Origin: Manduca sexta
Lineage: Eukaryota > Arthropoda > Insecta > Lepidoptera > Sphingidae
DNA length: 64,000 nt
Assembly: GCF_014839805.1 (NCBI RefSeq)
Contig: NC_051126.1
Span: forward strand, 6,828,609-6,892,608
Reading direction: 5' to 3'
The number at the start of each line of letters is the position of its first letter. Position 1 is the first letter of the stretch. Positions 11,621-24,631 of the stretch are shown one piece after another. A program made the position numbers and the translations under genes. Under the pieces are notes generated by a model. The model had not been told where the DNA came from and made no database searches. It worked only from the letters and a program-made list of their open reading frames with translations.

Positions 11621-14249
11621 TTTTAACGTTTTGAAAACTTATATCTACTCTCAATTTCTTCTTCTTAATTTTTCTAAATAAAGCCAAGTATGACACACCT
11701 TATTAATTATTCATAGCATTTATGGACAAGCAACTTCAACCATTTCATTATTGAGTTTATAATTGACAAAGAAAAAAGTAGTTCAACTTGCGAGTGCAGT
11801 AATCTGTTACGTAACATTGCGTTTATTAATAAATTTCGTGTGAGTTGTGCGCGTGTAACGAAAAGAACAATTACAGCTTCCCATACAATGTCATAAGACT
11901 GGTTCTTTTATATAACATTTTACCAGCAATCAAATGAAACGAATCAAAAACTATGAGTTTTTGTATAAATGTAAACTAGTTCTATTTCCTTTGCCAAGGT
12001 TGATAGAAAAACAAGTTATTTTGTATATTTTTTGTTATACTCGTGTTGCATATGATATTACAAAGAAAATAATGACATTAATTTGTAAGTTAATGTAATA
12101 AGGTAATTGTATTATGAAAACACTCTAAATTATCTTTTAAAATATTGTCCCTCTTCTCTATGAAAAGTTATCAGCAGTCTAAAAAGTATATTTCTACTTT
12201 CTTGTTGTTGCATAGGTACCTAATTCTTGAATGGATTTGAATTAAAGTCACAAAGATAGACTGCATCCTAAATTACAATTAGGTTATGTTTTAACCTAGA
12301 ATAGAACATTGTAAAAAATGAAAATTAAGTCTATCGATTTGAAGTCTTAATTTTAACCGTGCGTACACAACTATACCGCTTTGCAATAACATATTACCAT
12401 TTACCAGGAAAAGTTACTTTAGTTTATGATCGTTGCGGAATTTTTGCACCTGCGTAATGCGTGGGTAGTTTCTATACGCAGTTACTCAGGTTAAAGGTGT
12501 CTTGTGAATGGAATGTTGTTTGTGTCGATATTTTGTAATAATTTCCAAACAGCCAGTGGGGTAGGTTGTTTGTAATGTTTTTGATCCCTATTCCTCGATT
12601 TGAGGCCCGAACCGCGTCGTCGGTTTTTGTTGTAGGTTTTGTGGGTGCTTATTAGCAATTATGGTCACTTCAGACCGTCTAAATTTTTAATAATTAATTG
12701 TTTAGTAAAATAACCAATTAAGTAATTGTATGTTTTTTAAATGCATATTAATTTAATGTTACTATTTATCGCGAGTATTTTTATATTAGATAAAACTTGT
12801 ATGTATATTCTATTATATACCAAATGCATAACGTACAAGTAAACAAAATAAAAACAAACTTTCTTGAACACCGTACTTTCCAGAAATCGTGAATATTACA
12901 ACCAAAAAAAGTAACGCGCCGTGAGAGCCGCCAAACTTCTCAGTAAAATTAAATTCATCTCGTCAGCGCCATAACACAGCGCGTTCTACTTTTCTCTCAA
13001 GTTCACAGCGTTTATTACATTGTTATTGCATTGTGTGCGCAATACCGGTTTTGTATAGTACTATAATTATGCTTACTTTCACTCAATCAGCATCTGATAG
13101 TCAACCTGAGTTGTGTTTACACGATTTCCTCATTAGCGCGCTTTTGTTAGGGACGCCGATGCACCGTGTGTTCGAACTGTGTGTAGTTCACGCTCCCGAT
13201 GTTAGGGAACACGCTCTAATCAAAGCTTCAAGGTGTTTCGCCGTCTATGCTAGCTGTACCTTGTTTGCCGGAACATTTCAAGCGATTAAAGCCCTTATGT
13301 GCTGCCCGTATTATCTAGAACGGCATTCACCAACATACGGAATAATCAATTGTTTTGGATACGTTGTCGAATTGTATAGAATATAGAATACCATTGATTT
13401 CAAAACGATATTGCACAAGATCGCGCCTTATGGTTACATTCTTGTCACTTCAGAATTAATGCGGAATATTTTAATTAAATATTTGCCAAACTTTATAGGT
13501 ATCTAAGGGAATGTTCTTGAGAAAGAAAATTGTAAAAACAGAGTACATAAATATGGAGCCCAAATTTGTGCTGCTAGCAGAATAATTTGGTATTTTACTA
13601 CTGTCTTGCGTGTTATTGTTTGAGCAGATGCTAACTTATTCAGTCTAGATACAGTAGGCTAAAGACGGAATTTCGTTTGAATAATGTGGAAATTTTGAAT
13701 ATTTAATATAGGTCTAGATTTTATTTAAAATACTGCATTTTACTCATGAATAGAGTATTACCTGTTTGTTAATTATCTTGTCCCTTATAAATTAGGTGGA
13801 ATTCGTAAATTATAGCAAATCCTTAAGCGGATCGAATGTCTTTATGTAAAATAACTGTCTATGTTGGGGAATAATAGAAACATTCTCACAAAAATTACAT
13901 CATACACACTTAAGTAAGAAGTGATAAATTGAATATAATGACGATATCACATTTTCTATAGAAAGTGGGTCGACTTGATGAAGCGTCTAGAAACGGAGGA
14001 AATTCACTTTCAATATTATGGTAAAAGCTAAATACAATGTCGTTAGCAACATGGGAAACGATACTCTCGTACAATATCGCGTTGTCTAAAAAGTGAAGAA
14101 ATATAATTATTTTATTTCCTTTTCTTCTCACATTCCTACTAGGTTCTCGGAAAACATTCCCGAGGAAAAAAAACATGATTAGTGCAGGTTCATATTTTTA
14201 TACCACTGTAAATAGTTCGATTTTCAAAACGTACACCTAGTTTAAATTA
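11621..14249. other. Unassigned sequence with one chance-length open frame
   Basis: No recognised gene or repeat. A plus-strand open frame runs to a stop at 13386; its first ATG is at 13069 (about 105 codons). It contains LCLHDFLISALLLGTPMH but matches no family I know, has no splice signals that commend it, and a run of this length is expected about once or twice by chance in 64 kb of this composition. Confidence 0.4.
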
Positions 14250-14455
14250 AGATGTATATTGATTTTTTATGTTTACACGAATGTTAGACTTTGAAATAAA
14301 ACTATTTTTGGATTTTATCGTGGTTTTATATCATTATTTTCTCCCGAATTTCCAAGACTTCAGACTTCATGGTCACGGGGAGGACAGAGTAAAAGTAAAA
14401 ATTACAATATTTACCTATGTACATACCTACATTTTACAATTATCCAAAATTAAAG
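14250..14455 (-). repeat. Snapback repeat A, one terminal arm
   Basis: The plus strand reads TATGTTTACACGAATGTTAG, then TTTGAAATAAAACTA, TTTTGGATTTTATCGTGG, TTATTTTCTCCCGAA, CAGACTTCATGGTCACGGGG and TACATTTTACAATTATCC. This is the reverse complement of the right half of the complete copy at 55475-55798. Only one arm remains. The superfamily is not known to me. Confidence 0.65.
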
Positions 14456-14527
14456 ATGTGTATTGTTCCACAAAATTGCTGTCGGAGTTGTTAAAACCGT
14501 CCTAGTGTATATGAATTTACGGTGCGC

Positions 14528-14717
14528 TATAGATCATTTCATTCGCGAAGACGCGCCCCTACTTTTCAAATCGCTCATTGTGTGCGTGAGCAACATGAAT
14601 GCATACGCACACTCCGATGTACAGTGTCGGGGAAAGTGCTTGGATTGGTTCCCTCACTCCGCCACACCTTTGCTCAAAAGGAGATGGGGCGCGTCTTCGT
14701 GGATGAAATTATCTATA
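14528..14717. mobile_element. 190-bp inverted-repeat element (MITE-like)
   Basis: The two ends are inverted repeats about 32 bp long with three mismatches: left 14528-14559 (TATAGATCATTTCATT, then CGCGAAGACGCGCCCC) and right 14686-14717 (GGGGCGCGTCTTCG, then TGGATGAAATTATCTATA). The outer TA on each side could be a TA target duplication as in Tc1/mariner elements. The middle, with GTGTGCGTGAGCAACATGAA, has no gene. A 149-codon open frame overlapping this element begins with TTG and is not a believable protein. Confidence 0.55.
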
Positions 14718-17329
14718 CCTAGAAAAGTTTTTACTTTATTTTGTACTAGTAATGTTCATAATCATTGCGTAGACTTGATCTACCTTACCCTATTATATCC
14801 TCTCGATACGCCGCCCTGTAAAACGGTAGATGGGCAACGTGTCTCCCCCGTTTGTCCATCTGTCACTGATTTACCCTATATGTTACACAAAATATGTCTT
14901 AGTATTGCTTAGTTATCAGATTTTTAATCCAATAATTCGTGTGAAACGCCAGCGAATATTTAAGCAAACAGTCTAAAAATTCAAAGTTGTTTTACGTTTC
15001 GTTACCTACACCACGCGTCTTCCAAGAATTTTACCAAAATTATTTAACGTAAAGGCACTGAAAATCTACATCTTTATTACTTGTATAAATATCTTAGATA
15101 GATATTCATTTATATTAGTTTTTTTTGTAGCGGGCTCTTTGTTTAACGATTTTGCAGTTTTTTTCCAGACAGCCCTATTTTCCGTAGGTAAAAGAGAACA
15201 TTAAACATTTCAGTAAAGCATGGTAAAAAGTATAAAAGCAAAGAGTTCTTCATCAAGAAACTTTGACGACTTACCAAACAAGACGTAGCAATTTATTTCC
15301 CTTTTTAATCAAAAATAGGTACTTGTTTAAAAAATGTATGTAAATTATTTCTAAAAATATAAATACGTAAATTATTTGTATTTAGAAATAAACAAAGTAT
15401 CTTCATATATTTAGTTTACTACGGTAAATGTGTCGGAGAATTTTTTGTGACTTCTCTTAAAAAAAGAGGATTATTTTTGATATATTCCATAGTAAGTATG
15501 CATTGTTTAAATTTAAACAAAATTCCTCCTTTATTTTAAGCCACTATTCTATTCTTAAGTCATAAAAGTATGGTAAACTGAGCCACAAGGCCCGAGTCTC
15601 AGAGGTTTCCACATTTGTTATTACAGTATGAAACTTAACGACAGTTGCAAACATTATTCATACAACCGGTGATTTAAAATCACTTTGCGAGTTAATAAAC
15701 ATTCCTCAATAAATCATCCTTTCCTTTTGTAAGTAACTAAGATCGTAAGGACGTAGCTGGTTGATTTTGTTGATTCAGACCGAAGCGTACTAGGTTATTT
15801 AGCCACCGTTTTCCCGGGCGTGATAAAAGTTAAAACATCGTAATTAGTTTTTTCTTTTTTAAAAAGTAATTAGGGTAATTTATATCTTTATCGGGATGTC
15901 GCTTTTATATGAAAAGTTAAGGACAATTTTTAGGTTTTATTTTGTGGTTTCTTTTTCTTGCAAGGAAATGTTTTGTGAAACTTTGCTGTTTAATTACCAG
16001 TTCGTATTGCGAAGTACCGTTGGTTTTGATAAAGTTGATGCTGGAGCCAAAGTATGTTTCCGTTTGGACACTCAACGGAACGAAATTGAACCGTGAGTTT
16101 CTGGCTTCAATTCTGGGATCAGAATTAAATAAAAGTATTTGCTCAGGTTTTTAGGTTTCTTTTATAGCACACCGACAAACGAGGTTGCGTTGAGTCTACG
16201 TTAAGATCTTACAATAAATAACACAAACAAAACAAAATGTTTTTTTAACATGTCCTAGATAAATGTGTGTACTGCACACGCCCGATAATAGTTTAACCAA
16301 TATAAAATTTATCAATGTGGATCATAAACAATATTACGTATAAATTCTTATAAGTATTGAAAAATCCTTTAAAAACGTCACTTCACTTTAGCTCAGAAGG
16401 GCGAGTATGTCAGTGTTTTAAAAGGCAATAAAACCTTACCCGGCGGCTGTTACACAATTTGGCTTCTAGACGAAATTCCTGCGCCGGTAGTAAATAGAAA
16501 CCGTAAAAGGGATACTTATTTTAAGTAAATACCTGTGAGTCCTGCGACCCACGTACGAACTTTAAATATTTAATATCTAAATACCTGCTATACGTCTCGT
16601 CGAGGTTCTTTGCATTTATGTTTAATATTTAAAACCACATTTTATTAATATTTAATGGAGTACGGTAGATACTGGTAGTTGTGTTTTATCAGTATGTTTG
16701 CTTACCGCTTTATCGTTTAATAAGAAAGGTAATATTGTATACTATTTTACGGAAGTTAATATTTATTTAATAAAAATATTGCGCCATATGACATATACTA
16801 AAATGTTTTTTGTAACAAAGCAAACTACTTTTTATTGGTTCCTAATGAATAATGCATTTAAGTATAGCCAAATGTACTTCAAGTTTTCCTCAATTAAGTT
16901 CAAATCAACTACACAGTCCTATAAAAAACAATAATTATAAATAATTCAACGGTAGATTTCTCGAATAAATTTTACTGCTAAGTAATAAAAACATTGTCGA
17001 TTTGTACCATATCTTTCCGATAAGCAATAGAACATCGAATCATCTTTATTTTCGTTTCCTAAATACACCGCACGCAATCGACATATTGCGGAGTTGACAA
17101 AAGTTGGCTTGATTAATCCGGCGGTAGATTTATTACGTAAATAAATCAATAGGAGAGCAAACAAGCCTATAACACCGGCATTCCCGCTGTCTGGGACAAA
17201 TTTTCTTCTTCATTGAATAAATGGCATTTTTACAATATTGTGTAACTCGTCAGTAAATGTGAAATGTTTTCAATGTAAATTATATAGCTTAGATGAGATA
17301 TTTATTTTAATAAGCTATCATTTATAAAC
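14718..17329. other. Unassigned sequence with a weak exon candidate
   Basis: This is mostly AT-rich DNA with no recognised repeat. One segment, 15966-16092, is preceded by a good pyrimidine tract and acceptor (TTTCTTTTTCTTGCAAG) and followed by GTGAGT, and stays open in one frame (EMFCETLLFNYQFVLRSTVG and onward). I do not recognise the peptide and give the exon only about one chance in six. Confidence 0.35.
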
Positions 17330-17503
17330 AAGATAAACCATTGTCCCTTTTCTGTCTGTCTGTATGTTATGGAATTTCTTAAAATCTATTGAAATGATTT
17401 TTATGAAATTTGGTATGGAGATAGTTTAAGATCGTGGAAAGGTTTTTGGCTTTTTATCCCAGGAAAACTCCTTCACGCGGGCGAAGCTGCGAGTAAAAGC
17501 TAG
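17330..17503 (+). mobile_element. Helitron 3'-end fragment
   Basis: The sequence TTTATGAAATTTGGTATGGA, TTTTTATCCCAGGAAAA, CGCGGGCGAAGCTGCGAG, AAAAGCTAG is the 3' end of a lepidopteran-type non-autonomous Helitron: a GC-rich hairpin a few bases before terminal CTAG (17500-17503), followed by T as expected for insertion between A and T. No convincing 5' TC end was found; a start near 17318 is possible but unproven. Confidence 0.7.
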
Positions 17504-19435
17504 TTTATAATAATTTAGGATTCACCAGAAATAGACAATATAATATTTAGCATATTTGATATATTATTAAAGGGCTAAGGACTAGATAAGATATAAAAAT
17601 TAATGCATAGAAAATATGTTCCACGAAAAATAGGTATTTGTTTCAACTGACGCACATACATATAATTTTAACTTGGAAAGTAGGAACGTTTATTCTTTTT
17701 CCTTATCAGTGACGTATCTTGTATATATACTTCAGCATTTACCATTCCTATTTAAATTAGAAAGTCGCGAATACTCGTGAGGTCATTTCGAATATTGTGT
17801 ATTCGAAAATAAACCTTTACGATGTCACGGTGCAAGCTGTTTGCTTTGGTCTTCAGCACCAATGTTATTCCGACTCGTTTTCACTGGTCAAAACCTCCTA
17901 TTTCAATTTAATAAAATGAACGTCTAAAAAACTTAATAAATATAGCAATAAAACGTTAGCAAATACAGTGAGTACAAATTTGAATTTAGAATTTCTATAT
18001 TCAAAATCGTAATTTATTTTTCTTTTGCGAATTTAAACGCACCTTTATTCCTTTCCAATAAGACGTAAGTTCGGTCAGCCGTCTTTAAAACTCCTCCACC
18101 GTCAATTATCATTAGAATCTCGGGACGTAAGTCGCTCATAACTCAATATTAGTGCCCTATAAAGGTGAGTGATAACCACATATCCGGAACCCTTCTTTTA
18201 TAGTCCCAGCGTGGATAGAAGAAAAAAGCGTTATCTTTTTTGTTAGAATGAGCATACTTTAGCGTTATTTTGAATTGACTTTATTCATAACTAAGGTAAA
18301 GGCTTTCTTATATGGAGGGATTGGGCTAAGAATCCAGAGGAAATTGAAGAACTAGCTAATTATATTTTTTCTGCCTGTTTGCAATGCATTTTGTATATAA
18401 GCAATTTAGACAATAAGAATTTGACACCGTGTAATTCTTTGTGCTATGTACTTGTATACACTATTTAAAATAAAATGCAATTATTCTATTGTTACCATTT
18501 TAGTTTTGATGAAATTATTTTCATAAAATAAAATAATCTTACTTCTTAATAAAATATTTCTATGTTTACTAGAACTAACTTCAGAAACAACTGAATGGAT
18601 AACCATAACCATAACCATAACACATAGGCTACTTTCTATCCCAGTAGTTTGGTACCACGGCAAATAATGGAATTTATTATTATTATTTTTTATAACATGG
18701 CGAGCGTACCGTGTTTTAAGAACTTTTGTAGCGGGAACGACTTTCCACGCCGAGCAATCCGTGAGCAACATCTAATATATTATATATTATACTATCAAAC
18801 GACATATTAAAACCAATCTAAGTAAATCGTTAGCCATAATAAAATAATCGTTGTTAACATCTCTTCTAAAATATTATATGTATTCTCGGGGAACGCTCCG
18901 AGAATGATAACGGGCTTCAAATTGTACCATCCACATTAAACATTCCGGTCATAAAAAAATATTTCCGCGTCTGTCCCAGGCGTTATGTAAGTGAGCAATT
19001 TATCCCGAGGTATGTCTTGTAGTTAAATAAGGACAAAATGCCAAAGCGTGCAAGCGGGCCGGGTCAACGCTATTACAATGCAGTCCATGTGAACAGGCTT
19101 GATGCCCGGAATTTGTTATGTGGACAGAGAACCCCTAACACGGTTTTCATATTCTAGTTTAATTGTTAAAAACTGTATCGAGAAAGCGGGCCGTATACTG
19201 TGAAAGTTTTGTGAAATTGTACTAAGCCTAAGAATTCGCTTGTTGTAATCTAAGTGTTTGTAATAAAACACGATGATGTGAACGTTACCGGTAAATTGCG
19301 TCCGTTACTATACCTGTTTTTTATTAGCTTTCAGAATGTTCGTAGAAAATAGTAGAATTAAAAACACAATTGAAAAAGTCACAGGAAAGCAAAATTCGAA
19401 ATTTAGTTTACTTATTCTTATTTATTTGAATTTAA
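17504..19435. other. Unassigned sequence
   Basis: No gene was recognised. Four copies of a CCATAA-type hexamer lie at about 18600-18623, and an 8-bp hairpin (ATTCTCGG, loop of 8, CCGAGAAT) at 18882-18905. Confidence 0.45.
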
Positions 19436-19603
19436 AAATCAAACTGATGAACTAATTTTGATAAAATTCAATTGGACCGATCTGGAGCATATTTTTAAAA
19501 TAAAAAAATAATCCAAAGCCCTTATTAAATAACTGAGTTCTGAGGTAACAAACATAAAAAATACGTTGAATTGAGAACCTCCTTTTTGAAGTCGGTTAAA
19601 AAC
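19436..19603 (+). repeat. Abundant lepidopteran dispersed repeat, 3' part
   Basis: The words GATGAACTAATTTTGATAAA, CCGATCTGGAGCATATT, GAGGTAACAAACATAAAAAA, TTGAGAACCTCC and TTTTTGAAGTCGGTTAAAAA, in this order, are a dispersed repeat I associate with many moth and butterfly genomes. The element class is not certain (I suspect a LINE-derived tail). There is no coding capacity in this piece. Confidence 0.6.
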
Positions 19604-20867
19604 TGCAACTTCAAAAACATATACTTATTTATTCACAATACTTAACGGAGTGTCAAATGAATAACCTGGATTTATTTAATCGGAATAGTTTTTACACTAC
19701 TATGACTGGATTATCGTTAACTAATATAGTTGTTCTCCGTTGCCACTTAACTTAATCTTTACTTCAACGCTATCTTCACTACGCAACAACAACTTCGCAA
19801 CACACCTCAAAAATAAACTCAAAAGTAAACAAACAGCGAGTACACTCGAAAATTAATTTCCAATAAAATTCCCCGCGAAGTCTATGCGAAATTTAATCAA
19901 AAATTTATCGGAAATGAAACATAACCCACTTATGAAATCAGACCGTCAGACGCCGGTGCCGTTTGATTGATTTATTGCAATTTATTTTGTTGCCGACAGC
20001 CTCCGAGTCTTGTCTTTACGATCCAAGCGATAACAGAGTACTTAATCTCTGTTTATTACGTCCATAAAATCTTCTTCAATACAACACAGGCTAAGTTATG
20101 GTAAGCTTTGCCTCGCGTTTGTTTTATCAGTCAGTGCATGATTAACGAAACGATGTAGTTATTAAATAAATTATCTGTAATAGTAAATAAGGTTGGGTTT
20201 AGCTTGATCATAAATAATGGTAAAAAGTTTTAAAACATTCACGAAATATTGTCGTTAGGTTGATTTTAATATGTTCATGATGAAAGGGTGTAAAATCAGA
20301 AATATTAGTAAAAAAAATTGGTTTACATATAAAATGTGTCTGAGAATTTAAAAGTATTAATGTGATTTACAAACGAGGATTGTAAAAATACGTAACGTAA
20401 GAGTAAAAATATAATTTTCGTTAAATACAGCCATAACACACACAATTCCTTCCAATGTTTTCATCCATTCTTTAAATGGCTCATTCATATATGCCAGAGT
20501 TTGAACGTACGCCAACTCACATACGAAGGAAATTGTTAAATCAAACAACTGAGGGTTTAAAGACTAAAATTTATAAAGCGTAATATTTTTCCAAAAACGC
20601 CATATATTTGGGTGGAATTACGGAATGTGGTAGTGGCCAATCTCTGTTCTGAAAACGTAAAATTTTTGTGTTGTCTCCGAATATATAAGCATTTATAAAA
20701 CGCTGTATTAACACACTGCATTCTTGACCCTTGCACTAATTGACTCAGAAATTAGTAACATGGAACTCAAAAGAATTGACTAAAGGTTGCTTCATTAACA
20801 CTATATTGTTTGTGCTAATAAACTAACAGTAGGACTACAAATAGACAATGTGCATACTGTTGTTGGA
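19604..20867. other. Unassigned AT-rich sequence
   Basis: No gene, RNA gene or recognised repeat was seen. It is strongly AT-rich with scattered TTTATTTAA runs. Confidence 0.45.
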
Positions 20868-21058
20868 ATATGTAACCAGCGTAATCACTGGGCATTATGA
20901 GACTTATCATCTCGTCTCACGGTGACGCGCGGAGTTGTTTGCCACTCAACACTTCATAATTCAGAGTTCTGGTGTTGCTACTGTTTATCGGCGGTCGTAT
21001 CGCTTGCCATCAAGCAACCGGCATGCTCATCCCGACATTTAACTGCAATAAAAAAAAG
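20868..21058 (+). mobile_element. Poly(A)-tailed retrotransposon tail D, short copy
   Basis: This shares GTAAC followed by ACTGGGCAT, TTATCATCTCGTCTCACGGT, TTCATAATTCAGAGTTCTGG, CTGTTTATCGGCGGTCGTAT and CGCTTGCCATCA with the copy at 41578-41873, and ends in an A-run (AATAAAAAAAAG). A poly(A) end and variable 5' truncation point to a non-LTR retrotransposon 3' end; the clade cannot be set from this piece. Confidence 0.6.
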
Positions 21059-23593
21059 TGATCAAGGAAAAGTCACTGCTGCTGATCGCTATTGAATTCG
21101 GTTCTGTTCTTCTCGACCGAGTTCTCTCAAAAGAAAGGGTGTTTAACCTACTACACCCTACTTCGACTTAATTTCAAGATTTTAAATCGAGATCCAATAG
21201 TATAGTTGTAGCCACGTGGTTTGGCTGGTTGTGCCGGTAGGCGCGGCACGTCTGCCGGCCGCCTCCTAAACCGATTACAGCTACCCGCACTGAAAATACA
21301 GTTATAAACACGAGTTACCGAGCCGTCGGCTTTAAACTTTCCGTTACAATTATTTGATTGAAAGTGTTGGCCTGTGTTACTAATTTTAATTTGTAATTTT
21401 ATTACGACGGTCCCCTACCGGATCACCGTGTTTGTGGATGGAATTTGGGCGCTAGATTGTGATGCGGATGTTGGACACGAGCGTGTTATGTAATACTTTC
21501 CATAATTTGTTGGATTTTAATATTATTATTACTATAGTTTTTGAATTTGTTTTCTATTAGGAAATCTAACAGAAAAGACTATTTTATAATAAAATAATTC
21601 TAAGCCGTTCTATTAGAAAAGGCTCCCATTTAATATCAAAGAAATAACCTTTCAAAGTTGAATGATTGTTCAAACATTATTTCCAAATACCAGTTTCAAA
21701 CACAGTAAAGTCGGTAATGCAATGAAATCATTCCCTTTGCGGATTTCGTAGAAAATTGTAAATATTTTTATTTCCCAGAATAACACGATATTGAAAATAG
21801 TTTTGTAATACAACGCGTGAGTAAATAAAACGCTCTCAATGGGTTTAAAACGGGATGACAGTTTTTGAGAACTTTGCATTTTTGATGCGGTAAATACTGA
21901 GTCGATGAACAGGAGCGTGTATGTAAAATATATTTGACAATAAAGATAACGTGCGTGTAGTCCATAATTGTATATAATTGTTGAGTAATTGTGTTGTGTT
22001 TAATTCCACTGATGTTTGTGCCCGATCCGGTTTGTCGCGCCGTCGTCGGCGCTCGAGACGCATCAAATGACAATCCGATTAGTGCCAGATTTAAACAATC
22101 GCATGTAGTGTGTGAATGTAAAGGGAAATTAAGCTGTTGTTAGTGTTTCTATGTAGTTTATAACATTATATATGTGACGTATCAAAGATTTAGAATGCAT
22201 CGTTAAACATATCAGCTTTAGAATAGGTATTAAACTAATACATATCCTTGTAAAGTAAGAGAAGGTTACAATTGTCACTTTTAAGTATATTTTATTTGGG
22301 GTTTGCAGTTTACGAGTATCAATCTTTACCCTTCATTACGTTAATTGAAAGGTAAGAGAGATGTTTCTCTATATATTGAGCTAGATAAAATTAAAATTAT
22401 TATAATTATCCCTTTGGAATAACTGATTATTAATCAGTATTTAATTTTCTAGGCTAATACAGTAATAGAGGTAGAGTATTGGTCCTTTTAATTATAATTA
22501 TACGCAATTTTGAAGCAACGGTCATTAGCTTCGATTAGACATTCAATTTAGCCCTAGGCTTAGATCTTAGTGTATATAGTAGTGTGCTAGAAACTATTTA
22601 GAACTAAAAAATTAAATAATGCGTATGTGGCGAATCAAGTCACACTTTTATGGAGTACAATTTACTTTTTTTACTTTCTAATAAAAATTAAGCAGATCTA
22701 AATCTGCATAATAACGGCTACTGTTTATTCTTTTACAAGATAAAATAATTATGTTCAACGACCGAACCTAATGACACATTAGGGTCAATCGGACATCCGT
22801 TACGTATATGGTAAGAATAGAGCAAATCAGCAATCAGAACTATATAAAATATACGTTAAAAATAGACACAAAACGTGTTTCAACACGGCTTGGAATGTTG
22901 TAATCTGAATATATTATTTTATACGAAGTAATATAGTACTTGCAAACCGTTCCGTTCACTTCGGACGTAAAACACGCGAATGGAAAGGAGTCCTAAATCG
23001 TATGAGTGCGTGAGATTAGCCGCTAACTACCCGACACTTCGATTGACGGTTTCAAGATAACTATATTCGTCGATCTTAATTGCTTTTAGATTTGTAGGTA
23101 AAACGGGAAGGGAATATTTTCTGACGGAATCCGCACAAAAGTTTGTAAGTGTTTTGTTTACAGCATGAACTGGCTAAACTCGTACTCGACGTAGAAACCC
23201 GACGCGAAGTGGCAGCGTCGTATCGCAGCGTTGTAGGATTTAAATTTCCACCAATCTCTCACATCTCCGTCTCCTCTCCGTTCCTAAATGATACACAACC
23301 AGCCACGATTTCTTTGTTTTCGTCGGTAAACATACACGATCTCGTTTACAAAAAAATATGGTTTTAAAAATTATTAGGTAATTAATTTCTCACAGAGAAT
23401 GTTAACCTTATAATAATGCAAATTATTAATAGTGTNAGGATAAATTATATTTAAATTTCCCTAAACCAAAAGGATTGTATGTGGAAAGTAATGTAATCAG
23501 ATGAAGCGAAAGTATGACGTAACCTCACATAGAACCCATCCATAGTCTACCTACAATCGAATACCGGGGTTATATTAACTCTATATTAAACAC
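21059..23593. other. Unassigned sequence; weak exon candidate near 23.2 kb; one ambiguous base
   Basis: No sure gene. At 23164-23325 a segment follows a good acceptor (GTGTTTTGTTTACAG) and is open to a possible donor (TCG then GTAAAC). It reads HELAKLVLDVETRREVAASY and onward, is richer in GC than its surroundings and has exactly 54 codons. I do not recognise it. A GC-rich patch lies at 22020-22062 (GTCGCGCCGTCGTCGGCGCT). Base 23436 is given as n. Confidence 0.35.
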
Positions 23594-23626
23594 TGTTTAG
23601 TGTTCACATGGTGGAATCTGGAAAAT
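23594..23626 (+). repeat. Left arm of an inverted pair about 1 kb apart
   Basis: TTCACATGGTGGAATCTGG, extended by GAAAAT and CACTTAT on the right and TGTTTAGTG on the left, returns in inverted orientation at 24599-24631 with three or four mismatches. The arms could be terminal inverted repeats of a decayed DNA transposon of about 1.04 kb. Confidence 0.5.
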
Positions 23627-24598
23627 CACTTATTTATTTATACCGATTGCTGAAATAAGTGCACTATTTATTTGGAGGTCATTATCTCTAAACTGACGGA
23701 ATGTTTTTGGGCGTCTCTTCACGTACCATCAGGTGGAGTCAGGCCACTTTATCGTATATACGAAAAAAATATATACTATGTGTATTCAAACATGAAGAAG
23801 TTTATTCCCTCCACAATATATTTCCGCGAGCGCGTCCATTAAAGTTTAGTCCAAAGCGGATGTACCCGCCGAGCTGAATGGAAACAACGTCACCTCAACT
23901 CAACTCATAATGTAGCGAAACAACCGAAACAATTTTTACAAGTCCGTCGAGGAGTGTTGTGATTTTATTTTTATTTTTGTTAATAGTTGAGAAACTTGTT
24001 CTGACTTGAATACTATTGTTTTACTAGAAGTTTTTGTTTGAGTAGTTTTATATTTTACAACTGTTTTGCGTCGAGTGTAAAATTTTATGTCTTTTGATAT
24101 TGATGCGAATTTGCTGGAAACTTTATTTAAATATTCAATACCTTAATGTTTAATACTTGACATAAATGAAATCGCCCCCAGAACGAAAACGGTGAAGTCT
24201 TATTATTTAAATATTTTTTTTGCAATCCTGAATAGCACAAACAAAGTCATCATCGGCCACAGGGTGTTCACTGCTGAACATGGTTCTTTCTCATATGTAT
24301 ATGTACATTTACAAAATAAAACATAGACACATATGCAATTTTTAGTAAATATTAAATTTACTTAATACTTATATATAACAATTAACAAATCTCATAATTC
24401 TCTCAAAATAGAATTTAAAATAAATTACAGTTCAAACGCATTTATATTCTCTTATTCTAAACTAGTAAACAAACATAAAAATGAACGGAAAATTCTTATA
24501 TTCAATGTCGAGAGCAGACCATTTCATTTTTATCCATTACCGGCACGATACAGCAAGACAGCTAACTTAGCCCCGCCGCCTGCTGAAATAAGTGAAAT
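23627..24598. other. Interior between the two inverted arms
   Basis: This is about 970 bases of AT-rich DNA without a coding frame. A local hairpin, CACTTATTT/AAATAAGTG, lies next to the left arm (23627-23658). A short stretch at 23700-23750 (CGTACCATCAGGTGGAGT) resembles lepidopteran dispersed-repeat tails. Confidence 0.4.
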
Positions 24599-24631
24599 AT
24601 TTTCCAGATTCCGCCATGTGAACGGTAAACA
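24599..24631 (-). repeat. Right arm of the inverted pair
   Basis: TTTTCCAGATTCCGCCATGT and GAACGGTAAACA form the reverse complement of 23594-23626. The adjoining ATAAGTG also matches, after a 4-base insertion (AAAT). Confidence 0.5.

Noticed and set aside
13033..13386. A 117-codon open frame
   Set aside because: It begins with GTG; from the first ATG it is about 105 codons. Runs of this length are expected by chance in 64 kb at this base composition, and no domain is recognisable.
14463..14912. A 149-codon open frame
   Set aside because: It begins with TTG, overlaps a 190-bp inverted-repeat element, and matches no family.
23436..23436. Ambiguous base n
   Set aside because: A single uncertain base; no biological meaning was attached.
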